Of a DNA stretch of 64,000 bases, positions 1 through 10,855 are shown one piece after another (the first letter of the stretch is position 1; every line of letters starts with the position of its first letter). Under the pieces are notes generated by a model that saw nothing but the letters and a program-made list of their open reading frames with translations, did no database searches and was not told where the DNA came from. Position numbers and translations under genes: made by a program. Origin of the DNA: Sesamum alatum (taxonomy: Eukaryota > Streptophyta > Magnoliopsida > Lamiales > Pedaliaceae). The stretch is from the NCBI GenBank assembly GCA_034509735.1, contig JACGWO010000012.1:27805188-27869187 (forward strand), read 5' to 3'.

Positions 1-2
1 TG

Positions 3-930
3 CAAGCGCAATTCGGCAACAAATGGGCCAAAATTGCTACTTATTTGTCCGGAAGAACAGATAATGATGTGAAGAATTTCTGGAGCAGCAGGCAGAAGAG
101 GCTGGCAAGAATTCTGCAGACCTCTGCACCGTCGTCCAGCAACTCACCGAAGAATTCCAAGGAAGCCAAAGCCCCGGCTTTTCACGATGTTCGCTCCTTA
201 GAGGTCAGAGAGAAGCTTATTCTTTTCACAGCTGATACTTTAACTAACAATTTTACTTGAGTTTCTTGATTTATAAGCTGCTGATTTATTTGGTTGTCAG
301 TCTGATGATCATTCTTTACTCCAAAATGCTCTTATAACAAGGAGATTGATGATAGTAAAAGTGGTTGTGGAGTAAAGTTCATTGCAGTAGTTCTTCTGAA
401 ACTCATGGGATTTGTCATATTTTCAGGCATCCAAGTTCAGCTCATCAACAGAGGAAGAATCAGGGACAAACTCACAGTCTTGCTCATCACCTCATATCGG
501 TGACTCTGAGATGATCAAGATGGTACCGTTACCCGACCTAGGACAGTATCCAGGCCTGCTCGCTTACGAGCACAGCCTGTTCCAATTCAACTACACTCCT
601 TCCGACAAGAACACGCTCATGGAGCCACAATCCCATCTCTCATTTCCATCTATCCCACAACTGCAACCGGACTTCCCTCTGCCACTAGAAAGCCAAGACT
701 TCATCACTAGACTTGATCATACATTTTTGGACGTTTTTGAGCTTGCCGGTGGATCTGCATTAGGCACTGCACAGCTTCCTATGGCGCCATCTTTTCTTGG
801 ACCTGAAATAGCTAAAAACGGAGAAACGTCCTGCGCGGTGATGACTCCCAACAGTTTCATCGATGACTTCCCACCTATCGACATGTTCGATGATATAGAG
901 CCGCTTCCAAGCCCATCAGAATGGTCTTAG
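3..930 (+). CDS. DUO1: DUO1-type R2R3-MYB transcription factor, 3' portion (5' end outside window)
   Basis: Partial gene in two exons, about 3-203 and 427-930, stop TAG at 928-930. The first exon opens inside the MYB R3 repeat (FGNKWAKIATYL, then GRTDNDVKNFWSSRQKRLAR). The run WSSRQKRLARIL right after R3 is characteristic of DUO POLLEN1 proteins, which drive male germline (sperm cell) gene expression in pollen. The intron runs from GAG|GTCAGA to TTTTCAG|GCA; both exons are in phase 0, so SLE continues into ASKFSSS. The second exon is Ser/Pro-rich and ends in an acidic tail (FIDDFPPIDMFDDIEPLP) that fits the family's C-terminal activation region. The reading frame is unbroken. R2 and most of R3 lie to the left of the window. 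Seen: motif, frame, splice sites. Known: the DUO1 role. Inferred: orthology; another MYB of the same subgroup is less likely. Confidence 0.85.
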
Positions 931-1617
931 GTAGCTCTTTTAACATGAGATCTAACAAGTAGTTGTTTCTTGCTAATTTTTTTGTATGTGAACTAAAATT
1001 CTCATCATAGGTAATGTTGTTGACCAGGGATTGACACTCTTTTTACCTGCCATTTTTGCAACTGTTTTTCCTCTTCTCTTCATTCCTGTCTTACATTTTC
1101 TTCACACTGTTACTTTAAGGCACTCATTAAGTATAAATGGGTTAGGCTCATAATTTAATCCACTTCTTTTGGATTAAGAAAACAGTAAGCCTGCTTAAAT
1201 TCTTGTCTTCAATACTTAATTTCAATATCCAGTTTCAACATAATTTTTAAAAATATTTTTAATATTAGTTAAAATAGGAACAAAATGAAATTAGATCCGG
1301 TTTCAATACGCACATTTTGACATACTATACACATTGGTATTATATCAAATCAGTTCTCTCTCTCTCTCTCTCTTCTCTAATATCTTATTTGTTTAATTTT
1401 GTCCTTCCTTATTTCTTATATCACTTTCTTATCTAAGTTTTAATTTTTCCATCTCTTATTTTATTAATCGTTTTGTTTTATTTAATTTTTATTTATTTTT
1501 TATTCACTTATCATAAATCAGTAAATAATACTTTTAAAAAGTTAATTTCATAACAGATTTTAATGAGCCTTCACAAGTTTAATTAAAAAATTAAGCACAC
1601 ACATCGGACGTACAGGT
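931..1617. other. Intergenic spacer after the MYB gene
   Basis: DUO1 3' UTR and spacer. A short (CT)n tract lies at about 1354-1373. From about 1240 on the sequence matches the 3'-flank block found downstream of other array copies (for example 11040-11330 and 35300-35600), so the array begins here. No gene is seen. Confidence 0.6.
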
Positions 1618-1929
1618 AGTGTTACTACCATATTACTTGAGGATGATGATTACACACGTTATGTGCACATGCACAACAGCTTCAGACACAAAACAACCGT
1701 CGAAGTTTTTTTTATATATTTAACAAATTGTACCAAAAACGAAATATAAAAGAAAATAAATACATATAGTGTTGATACCATATTACTTGAGGATGATGAT
1801 TACACACATTATGCCCACATGCACAATTCATGCGCGCCTGCTTCAGACACAAAACAACAATTGAAGCTTTCTTATATTTATTTAATAAATTATACCAAAA
1901 ACGAAACGTAAAAGAAAATAAATACATAA
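1618..1929. repeat. Local tandem duplication in the R1 3' flank
   Basis: Two diverged copies in direct orientation, about 1618-1766 and 1767-1929. Both start TAGTGTT.. ACCATATTACTTGAGG and end in AAAAGAAAATAAATACATA. Other array units carry this segment once, so it duplicated after R1 separated from them. Confidence 0.7.
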
Positions 1930-2114
1930 AACAAACAAAAGAACAATAATAATAATAATAATGTATCGAAACAACAAAAACTACAACAGTTCTATTAATC
2001 AAAAGCAAATTAATTTTTTTTTCTAATACAATAAACAACAAAAGCTAATTAACTTTATTGATTCAGTACAAAGACAGCTTATTGATAATATATATATATA
2101 TATATATAATAGTC

Positions 2115-3218
2115 TCATTGATCAGCTGATTCATTGTTCCTTCGATCTTGAGGCACGTACTTCTTCAACCAAACAGGTTTGTTCTCAATTAGTATTCTCA
2201 CCACCTCTTCATCCCCCAGTATAATACGAGGCAGATCCTCTCTCATAAATATTATCCGTCCAAATTATGGATCTCTATTTTCTCTTCTGTGCACATAGAC
2301 ATAGTCTACGCAGTTTCCATATGCACTGTCACAAGCAGAAAGCAAAAATTGAACTAATTAATTCATATATTAAAAAATAAACCAATTATTTTCCATATAT
2401 TCTTAAGAAATCAAGTTTTGCATAGGTATTTATTTATTTTATATGAAGTGTAATTTGAGTAATCTATTAATTGAATACTTTATAGAGGAAATTTATATAA
2501 TCATCGCTTGAAGCATCCGAATATCAAATTACGTACTTAATTAAAAATTTTTTTAAAAAAATTATTAATTTTTGAATGCACACACAAAAATAAATTAATG
2601 TCAATACAATTTCGAGCTTTATTTTTGCACATATCATACACCTGAACATTTACTCGAACTCATTAGTATTTTTTAACCATAAAAAGTTAATATTAATTGA
2701 TTCACGCATAGGAAAAAAAATTTGCACAAGTGAAAAAGATTCACTCATAGGAAAAAATTCACTCATAACAAAATGAAGTTCTTTTACACGATTTATGTTT
2801 TAGATGAAGTTATGTTTATCAATTTACTATCACAAATTAAACACCCAAACCAATAATTAATTCAACAACCAAAAAAAGAAAAAAAAAGATTTTTCACGCA
2901 CACACAAAGAGTAATTACTTTAATCTCGGGCTCTAATCATGCACATCATCTAGTTGTAGTTTTTTTAGTATTTTAACGACCAAAAAATCATATAAACATT
3001 TTTTTAAAAATAAATTTAATTTGAGCAACATTTATATAAAATTAAATAATCCATTAACTGTACCTAGTGAAATGTTGGTGTACTTCCTGCCACGTGAGGG
3101 GCGAGCCATTAGAGAAGGTCATGAACAACGACCTCTCTTCCTCAGAAGCACGTGCACGCACACGTGCTCGTTGGCTTGCTGGCACAAATGGCTGCGCATC
3201 AGCATTCAATTTGTTCAT
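2115..3218 (-). pseudogene. R1: RRM-like family copy with an in-frame stop
   Basis: Group A copy. Exon 1 is 3064-3218 (MNKLNADAQPF.. to HFT) and is open. The donor reads GTACAG instead of the usual GTAAAG. Exon 2 is 2115-2325 (acceptor GACAG) and encodes AYGNCVDYVYVH.. to the NNESADQ end. The codon for Glu in the DPEFG motif is TAA (2265-2267), so the protein would stop before the third strand of the RRM-like fold. The first codon of exon 2 also gives Ala for the usual Glu. Length without the stop would be 121 aa, as in intact copies. Probably non-functional unless a truncated product has a use. Confidence 0.8.
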
Positions 3219-4500
3219 GGTTGGTGAATAAAAAGTCTCACTGTATATATAACACAAAGAGTTATATTTTTTTTTTTCTTTTTTGACAATGTTGTGGTGA
3301 TGAAGAAACACAATTGCAGCACTTATTTATAACAAAAAAAAAATGATCCAAATGTGTTCAAACTGAGAATTTGGATTGATGTAATAATTTCAAATGAGAT
3401 GTTATTCCTAAATTGGTTGGATTTTTTGGTACTGAATTTTGATTGCAGAATTGATTGTTTGACTGAGCACAAATGGAAGTAAATTTGTGACTCCCCATTT
3501 CATGTTTTTGAACAAATTGTCATTTGGTGTAAATAGTCGTAGGTTTGAAATAATATATTTAATTAATGACATTGGATTGTGCATTATATTTTGATGCAAC
3601 TATTCAAGATTTTGGGGGAAGAGTAAAGTAAACAAAAGCAACAACGTGGGTGATTTTTTTTGTGTTTCTCTTTTTTTTTTTTTCTTCTTTCCATATTTGA
3701 CTTAGGCATTTATTAATTTATTTGTTGAATATGTTAATACATAATGTAATAATAATTAGAATGTATAACCAGAAATGATTGAGTTAGATAATAACTCGTG
3801 ATGTACGTTCATTATTGTAACTTGTGACGTGCATTGTAAATTCAAATGATTAGCCGCTATAATGTGGAGTTGACGTTCTAGTGTTGTGTAATTCTTGTGC
3901 AGTTTTAAATGGAAGTGTTGAGATTATTTAAATTGTTAAAAATAGTGATATTTGATTTGAAGTAATAAATAACTTTGCCATTTGTCTTGTTGCCGCACTT
4001 TATATGATAATATTGCGATGTACTTTGCGCGTATTAGTTTTACTTATCATTAATTATGAGTGTAAGAAAATTATTTCAACTGCATTTATTGAACTCGTAG
4101 TTTATTGATAGAAACTAATGTAATCTTGCGAAAGGGTATCGAAGTTTTTTAGTCCGAAGTATATTACTTGAACATCGAGCTAAAAGTTTGTTTAGTTGGG
4201 GCGACAAGTGGGAGTATAAACATGCTTTGCTTTTATGTTTCTCAGAATTTTTTATTGTTAATTTGTCATTAATGTTGATTTTATTTAAATTGAATAATTA
4301 AGAATAAATGAACAATGCACATTTTGATAAATATTTCTATTTAATAACTATTGTTCTTGTTTTTGTATAATGAATATTTTTGTTAATAAGGTTTTTATTT
4401 TTTATACACTAGAATTATTTTAGTATAATATTAACTTGTTTATTTTCTAGTACAAAATGAAGAGAAATAATTCAGTAAAATTACACAAATTAGACTTTTC
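3219..4500 (-). promoter_or_regulatory. Conserved upstream block of R1
   Basis: 5' UTR, a TATA-like element (ACTTATTTATAAC on the plus strand, about 3319-3331) and about 1.1 kb that recurs almost unchanged upstream of R2, R7, R8, R14 and R15. Conserved points are GTTTGACTG (W-box-like TTGACT) near 3451 and TGACGTG (bZIP-type core) at about 3826. No gene is seen. Confidence 0.55.
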
Positions 4501-5077
4501 TTCTCAATCTATTTTCCCATATCAAACAAATGAAAGTATTTGAGGTTTATTCTCCGTCCAATCATACTAAACAATTGAAGGAAAATTATTATCTTCGCCT
4601 CCTTCTTGCCTTTCCACTCACCCTCCTTTTTCACTTGAACCAAGCGAATCTTAAGCTTGAGGGCAGCAAATCTTAAATAACAATTACTTTTTTTATTCAA
4701 TTTTTCTTAAACATTTTACCTAGACCATCAAATATAAAGCTTAATTCATAAATTTTTAATTTGCTTTAGAAAGTATTCTATTGTTCAAAATAATAATGTG
4801 GCACCAATAATCATTAATAAATTAATAATGACATGGCACCAATTTATATTTATTTAATAAATTGTACCAAAAATGAAGTATAAAAGAAAATAAATACATA
4901 AAACAGATATAACAACAACAATAATAATGAATCAAAATAACAAAAACTACAGCGATTCTATTAATCAAAAGCAAATTAATTCTTTTTTTTTTCTAGTACA
5001 ATAAACAACAAAGCTAATTAACTTTATTGAATCCGTACAAAGACAACTTGTTGATATATATATATATATATAATATT
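4501..5077. other. Junction between R1 far upstream and R2 3' flank
   Basis: Repeats blocks seen at 8080-8260, 16600-16800, 20150-20400 and 38180-38480 (TTTCCACTCACCCTCC.., CCTAGACCA). The (TA)n tract at 5052-5072 lies in the R2 3' UTR. No gene is seen; the short reading frames are not conserved between copies. Confidence 0.6.
5023..5028 (-). terminator. Poly(A) signal AATAAA of R2
   Basis: On the minus strand the sequence after the R2 stop reads a (TA)n tract, then GTACGGATTCAATAAAGTT. The AATAAA is about 50 bp after the stop codon and recurs in most copies, often within TGAATCAATAAAGTT. Confidence 0.6.
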
Positions 5078-6174
5078 TCATTGATCAGCTGATTCATTGT
5101 TCCTCCGATCTTGGGGCACGTACTTCTTCAACCAAATAGGTTTGTTCCCAATTAGTATTCTCACCACCTCTTCGTCCCCCATTATAATACGAGGCAAATC
5201 CCCTCTCGTAAATATTATTCGTCCAAATTCTGGATCTCTATTTTCCCTTTTGTGCACGTAGACATAGTCTACGCAATTTCCATATTCACTGTCACAAGCA
5301 GAAAACAAAAATCGAACTAATTAATTCATATATTAAAAAATAAACCAATTATTTTCCATATATTCTTAAGAAATCAAGTTTTGCATATGTATTTTTTTCT
5401 ATATGAAGTGTAATCTGAATAATCTATTAATTGAATTTATAGAGGAAATATATATAATCATCGCTTGAAGCATCCGAATATCAAATTACGTACTTAACTA
5501 AAAAATAATAAAAAAAATGTATTAATTTTCGAATGCACACACACAAATCAATTAATGTCAATACAGTTTCAGGCTCTATTTTGCACATATCATACACCTG
5601 ACATTTACTCGAACTCATTAGTATTTCTTAACCACAAAAAGTTAATCAAATTAATTGATTCACTCGTAGGAAAAAAAATTTCACAAGTGAGAAAAAATTT
5701 CACTCATAGGAAAAAATTTATTCATAACAAAATGAAGTTCTTTTGCACGATTCATTTTTTAGATGAAGTTATATTTATCAATTTACTATCACAAATCAAA
5801 CACCCAAATAAAAAAATTAATTCAACAACCAAAAAAAAAAGATTTATCATGCACGTACAAAGAGTAATTAATTTAATCTCGGGCTCTAATCTTGCACACA
5901 TCATCTACTTGCAGTTTTTTAGTATTTTAACAACCAAAAAAATCATATAAATATTTTTTTAAAAAATAAATTTAATTTGAGTAACATTTATATAAAATTA
6001 AATAATCCATTAACTTTACCTAGTGAAATGCTGGTGTATTTCCTGCCACATGAGGGGCGAGCCATTAGAGAAGGTCATGAACAACGACCTCTCTTCCTCA
6101 GGCGCACGTGCACGTACACGTGCTCGTTGGCTTGCTGGCACAAACGGCTGTGCATCAGCATTCAATTTGTTCAT
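5078..6174 (-). CDS. R2: intact RRM-like small protein gene (121 aa)
   Basis: Exon 1 is 6020-6174 and exon 2 is 5078-5288. The intron (5289-6019) has a GTAAAG donor and a GACAG acceptor and splits a Ser codon (ACT AG|T GAA). The protein starts MNKLNADAQPFVPASQ, has a basic Ala/Arg stretch (RARVRARA), then a single RRM-like fold: SLFMTFSNG is the RNP2-like first strand, WQEIHQHFT the first helix, CVDYVYVH the second strand, DPEFGRIIF the RNP1-like third strand, and GNKPIWLKKYVP the last strand. The end is Arg/Asn-rich. No signal peptide or membrane segment. The family resembles plant RRM-like proteins of unknown function (PTHR33527-type). The aromatic RNP residues are only partly kept, so RNA binding is unproven. 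Start: ATG in AACCATGAA context, shared by the copies. TATA box 115 bp upstream. Confidence 0.75.
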
Positions 6175-6284
6175 GGTTGGAGAATAAAAAATCTCACTGT
6201 ATATATAACGCAAAGAGTTATTTTTTTTTTATTATTTTTTTTTTGACGATGTTGTGGTGATGAAGAAACACAATTGCAGCACTG

Positions 6285-6292
6285 ATTTATAA
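6285..6292 (-). promoter_or_regulatory. TATA box of R2
   Basis: Minus strand reads TTATAAAT, about 111 bp before the ATG, at the position where most other copies have TTATAAATAAG. It implies a 5' UTR of about 80 bp (..TTTCTTCATCACCACAAC..). Confidence 0.6.
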
Positions 6293-7170
6293 TGAAAAAA
6301 TAAGGTGAATTTATTAAGATTGAGAATTGGGATTGATGTAATAATTTCAAATGAGATGTTCCTAAATTGGTTGGATTTTTTGGTACTGAATTTTGATTGC
6401 AAAATTGATTGTTTGACTGCGCATAAATGGAAGTAAATTTGTGACTCTCCATTTATGTTTTTGAACAACTTGTCACTTAGTGGAAATATTCGTAGGTTTG
6501 AATTTTGAAATAATATCTTAATGACATTGGATTGTGCTTTATAATTTGATGATTCAACTATTCAAGATTTTGGGGAAAGAATAAAGTAAACAAAAGCAAC
6601 AACGTGGGGTGTTTTTTTTGTTTGGATTTCTTTTCTTTCTTTTCATATTTCACTTAGACATTTATTAATTTATTTGTTGTATATGTTAATACATAATGTA
6701 ATAATAATTAGAATGTATAATGAGAAATGACTGAGTTTGATAATAATTCGTGATGTACGTTCATTATTGTAACTTGTGACGTGCATTGTATATTCAAATG
6801 ATTAGCCGCTATAATGTGGAGTCGACGTTCTAGTGTTGTGTAATTCTTGTGCAGTTTTAAATAGAAGTTTTAAGATTATTTAAATCGTTCAAAACAGTGA
6901 TATTTGATTCGAAGTAATAAATAACTTTGCCATTTGTCTTGTTGCCGCACTTTCTAGGATAATATTGCGATATTCTTTGCGCGTATTAGTTTTACTTATC
7001 ATTAATTATGAGCGTAAGAAAATTATTTCAACTGCATTTATTGAACTCGTAGTTTATTGATAGAAACTAATGTAATCTTGCGGAAGGGTATTTAAGTTTT
7101 TTAGTTCGAAGTATATTACTTGAATATCGAGCTAAGAGTTTGTTTAGTTGGGACGAAAAGTGGGAGGATT
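6293..7170 (-). promoter_or_regulatory. Conserved upstream block of R2
   Basis: Nearly the same as 3330-4210 and the inverted 17720-18540. It includes GTTTGACTGCGCA at about 6410 and TGACGTG at about 6777. Conservation over several hundred non-coding bases among many copies reflects recent duplication at least in part. No gene is seen. Confidence 0.5.
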
Positions 7171-7800
7171 AAGGAAGTTGATGTAAAAAGGAGTGTATAA
7201 GGAAAAGTTTTGTGTTTTGTTAGAGAGAAGAGATGGAGGGAATGTAATACTAAATATATATTAAATCCCTAGGGAGTCCAATTTTTTCCGTTTGAAATTG
7301 GACAGAAAAGTGAAGATACACTAGAAGAAATATTATATTTAATCATGGCTAATTGCCATGATTCAAACTAAATAGCCATAGTAAAAAGTCAATAACCACG
7401 ACCACACAACGGTTCGAGGCCGCGGTTTTTACGAGCGTGGCTAATTCATTTGTCTAGCCATGGCAAAAACATTTGCAATGGCTTATAGTCATGACAAAAA
7501 TCGTTTTCATGGTAAATAAGTTAAGAATTTGCATTGATTTTTGTTTAGCCGTGGTTAATAATAGTTATTTACTATGGTTTTTGTCCATAGCCAATAGCAT
7601 AGTAGGAAATATTAATATTTATTCTAGCGATATAAGCTCAAAAAGACAAAAAAACACATTTTATTTTTATTTACTTTATTATTCTATATATAATTTTTCC
7701 TCCAAATCTTTTCAGCTTCCCGCTAATAATATCAGTAATTGAGAAAAAATGATCAAATCATGGAAAAACGACTACGTTGAAGTCAACAATGAGATAAGCA
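7171..7800. repeat. Presence/absence segment with nested CACTA MITE, upstream of R2
   Basis: About 630 bp is present here, inverted at 17040-17680 (R7) and at 40750-41370 (R15). It is absent upstream of R1 (4210), R14 (37910) and R8 (20630), where GTGGGAGTATAAACATGC runs straight through. It may be an inserted element or a deletion in the other lineage; no clean target duplication shows which. Confidence 0.6.
7319..7629 (+). mobile_element. CACTA-type MITE, copy 1
   Basis: Starts CACTAGAAGAAATATTA and ends ..TATTCTAGCG, a decayed form of the CTAGTG end kept in the two other copies (17209-17520, 40905-41194). About 310 bp, with no coding capacity. The interior has short GCCGTGG/CCATGGC motifs in both orientations. 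Ends starting CACTA are typical of CACTA (En/Spm) elements; the 3-bp target duplication is not clear. Confidence 0.7.
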
Positions 7801-8280
7801 TGCTTTGCTTTTACGTTTTTCAGAATTTTTTATTGTTAATTTGTCATTAATCTTGATTTTATTTAAGCTGAATAATTTAGAATAAATAAACAATGCACAT
7901 TTTGATAAATATTTCTATTAATAATAACTATTGTTCTTGTTTTTGTTTGATGAATATTTTTGTTAATAAGGTTTTTATTTTTTATACACTAGAATTATTT
8001 TAGTATAATATTAACTTATTTATTTTCTAGTACAAAATGAGAGAAATATTTAAGTAAAATTACAAAAATTAGACTTATCTTCTCAATCTATTTTCCTCAT
8101 ATCAAACAAATGAAAGTATTTAAGGTTTATTTTCCTTCCAATCCTACGAAACAATTTGAAGAAAAACTATTATCTTCCGCTCCTTCTTGCCTTTCCACTC
8201 ACCCTCCCTTTTCACTTGAACCAGACGGACCTTAAGCTTGAGAGCAACAAATCTTAAATCGGGAACCATCTTTAATCCTT
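7801..8280. other. Far-upstream block shared with other units
   Basis: CATGCTTTGCTTTTACG through CAAATCTTAAATC. Matches 4220-4680, 37910-38400 and the inverted 16580-17040 and 20170-20630. No gene is seen. Confidence 0.55.
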
Positions 8281-10010
8281 TTTTTATTTTTAAAAAAAAT
8301 AAGTTGTAACCTACAAGCGACATCCAATTTGGTTATTTGCAAATTTCGTGTGGTAGTAGCGATAAACCTTGTTAACTAAAATTAATTTTGTGTTTTCTTT
8401 TTATAAGCCTGCAATGGACGTTCCAGATGCAACTAAAAAATTTGAAATATCTAAGGTAAATAATAACCAACTCTATAACATTTGACATAATTACAAATAC
8501 TTTATCGTTGTTTGGAAAATAACCCACGGTTTTTTATGTCCGCCCAATAATGAGCAAACTCCATTAGGCTTTGATCCAGTATTTGTAGTGATATGATCAA
8601 AATACCTTTTTGGATTTGAATTATAATTTCATATATTTTTTAGAATTTTTTGAAATGTTTTTGTGGACTAATATACCCTATGGATTATTGATTTTATCCA
8701 CCCACATTTTTTTTTTCATATTGTTTACAAATGTTAGAAAAAAAAAATCAACAAGGATAAAGTAGTAATTTCTACTTTACCGTCTAGAGACTACATAATT
8801 ATTTTTATTTTGAGGAGGGCATTTGTAATTTTCAAACAATGGAAGGGTATTCGTAATAATGCAAAACCTTAAGGAGGTAGATGTAATTCATCCTATTATA
8901 AATCAATAAAGGGTGAATAATTTACCTTCATGTGTTGCCCAAAAATGAAAATTTACCCCCTGTGTAAAGTAAAAATACACTTTACCCCTCCGTAAGTTAA
9001 AAAAAAAATATAGCTCACTGTATACCAGCACCCTAAACGTTTGTTTAGTTGTAGAAAGATCAAATTGTACCCCCCTATTTGACCTTATAGAAGCTTGTTG
9101 TTCAGACCAGTTTTTTGTGTTTTCTTTTTACCCCTGACAACCTATCTAGTAAATTTAATACGGTATCCAAAGCTTATACAATATAATTCTGTTCATTAAC
9201 AAATAATAAATGATTTTAGTCATTAAACAGAAAAAAAAAAACAAAATTTTGAAAACACATTGCTACTATATACTTCAAACGGTACTACAATTGATAAGGG
9301 AACGAGCGAAATTGTCTTTAGACAGCCCAAAATGTGTAGACCAGTCGTGGAGAAAATTGAAAGTTGTAACAGAATTAAAAGTTGGTAGAGTTTGTAAAAA
9401 AAATGAAAAACAGATAAAAACTAAATTGGGTAGTGTTTAGGAAAAAAACACTTTTAAAGCAAGTTTAATTGATTAAACACTGTTTTGTCCCCATATATTA
9501 AAATATATTATCTTTGCTTAATATTTGCACTTATCTCTTGATTATAATAATTATTTTCTTAGAAAAATAATAAATTCAATTAGTACATCTCATAATTAAT
9601 TCTTTACAAAATGATTATCATTTATATTATTAAAGTATTCAATGATAATAGAAAAATTGGATGTTTAATTCAATAATCTTCCCATTATGTAATATAATTA
9701 TTCATTCGTTCACAATAAATAATCTTGTACGCTTGACAAGAAAATATTTTTTAATTAACATAGCAATTTAATTTATATTTTTCTATGATTTAGGAAATAA
9801 TATCATACAATAAAGAAAATAAAATATAAAAATATTAAAATTTTAAATATGTGAAATTATAAATTTTATTAATGATAAATTATTCAAATTATTTGAAAAT
9901 TCTAACATCAACTTTACATGAGCAATTTTAAAAATAAATTAAAAAAAGTAAAATCAACTTGAAATTATTATAATGAGGTAAGTAGTTTAAAAGAAAATTG
10001 AATTTATTTA
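8281..10010. other. Mostly single-copy spacer with decayed MITE sequence
   Basis: The largest stretch without array-unit sequence in the left half. About 8455-8896 looks like a decayed member of the long-TIR MITE at 43592-44016 (ACATTTGACATAATTACAAATAC near one end, GGAGGTAGATGTAATTCATCC at the other). 8905-9005 has related TTTACCCCCTG motifs. 9430-10010 is AT-rich. A 76-codon frame at 9210-9440 is low complexity and not convincing. No gene is recognised. Confidence 0.45.
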
Positions 10011-10310
10011 TAAAAATGCCAAATCTTTTGGCTTAAAAGTGCTTTTCGTAACAGTTTTAGAAGTAGAAGTTGGCATCACAAACACCTCAAAAGTACTTTT
10101 CTGCATCTAGAAATTGAAAAAGCGCTTCTCCAAAACTCGCGCAAACTCTCCCTTAGTGCCAAATTGGTTATTTATGCTAATTTCTTACAAGTTCGAGGGG
10201 TAAATTATTTTTTTATTATTCATAGGGGGCAAATTTGTCTATTATGCTAATCACAGGAGGGCTGCCTCCACGTTGCGCAATCAATAAATACTGTCTACTT
10301 AAAGCAAATT
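10011..10310. repeat. Non-coding repeat, inverted partner at 26230-26500
   Basis: GCTTAAAAGTGCTTTTCGTA.. through ..CTCCACGTTGCGCAATC. The reverse complement recurs at 26230-26500. Its GCTTTT/AAAAGTGC motifs resemble hAT-like MITE ends, but no clean terminal repeats were found. Confidence 0.55.
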
Positions 10311-10705
10311 AATTCATAATAGATTTTAACAAACATTAACAAGTTTAAATTTAGAAAATTAAGCACACACATTAAATGTGCAGATAGTGCTAGTATCATA
10401 TTGCTTGAGAATGATGACTCCACACGTTATGTCTACGTGCACGACTCATGCACACCTACTTCAAAAATAGAACAATTGAATTTTTCTTTAATAATCTATA
10501 CCAGAAACGAAATATAAAAGTAAATAAATAGATAAAACCAAATAAAAGAACAACAATAATAAATCGAAACAGCAAAATCAACAAAATTTCTATTAATCAA
10601 ACCAAATTAATTCTTTTCTGTAGTACAATAAACAACTAAAGCTAAAAACTTTATCGATTCAATACAAAGACAACTTGTTGAAATACATATATAAAGTACG
10701 TGGTT

Positions 10706-10855
10706 TCATTGATAAGTTGATTCGTTGTTCCTCCAACCTTGGGGTAAGTACTTCTTCAACCAAATAGGCTTGTTCCGGAATAATATTCTCACCACCTCTT
10801 CATCCCCCAGTATAGTACGAGGGATATTACCCTTCCAAACTCTGGATCTCTATGA
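10706..10855 (-). pseudogene. R3: truncated exon 2 fragment
   Basis: C-terminal two thirds of exon 2 (from about DPEFG to KKYLP.. and NNESTYQ), with a short internal deletion. On the minus strand it begins abruptly inside the exon (at ..AGAGATCCAGAG), joined to unrelated flank ..GAATCATAGAG. R9 and R13 show the same truncation point, so one truncated ancestor was duplicated. Confidence 0.75.

Noticed and set aside
427..930. miR159 target site in the DUO1 C-terminal exon
   Set aside because: DUO1 genes of some plants carry one, but reading the exon by eye I found no convincing match; a target-prediction run would decide.
3021..3227. Open frame antisense to exon 1 (starts MSNIYIKLNNPL), recurring in many copies
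   Set aside because: It is the reverse strand of the conserved exon 1 plus donor region. It recurs because the exon recurs, and it runs across the splice donor and start of the real gene.
5555..5950. 131-codon frame in the R2 intron, plus strand
   Set aside because: Antisense to an intron, low complexity, broken in the matching introns of R1, R7 and R15.
5078..6174. Potato inhibitor I or other small defence protein as identity of the array genes
   Set aside because: No Cys pattern, no signal peptide and no reactive-site motif. The FMTFS.G, CV..VYVH and FGRIIF blocks fit an RRM-like fold better.
7473..7742. 89-codon frame inside and beside the CACTA MITE
   Set aside because: It crosses the MITE border and is not open in the sister copies at 17209 and 40905.
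8455..8896. Calling this a second complete MITE of the 43592 type
   Set aside because: Only the outer motifs are recognisable and the ends do not pair well by eye, so it is noted only as probable decayed sequence.
9210..9440. 76-codon frame in the single-copy spacer
   Set aside because: Lysine-rich low-complexity translation in AT-rich DNA, no family resemblance and no splice or promoter context.
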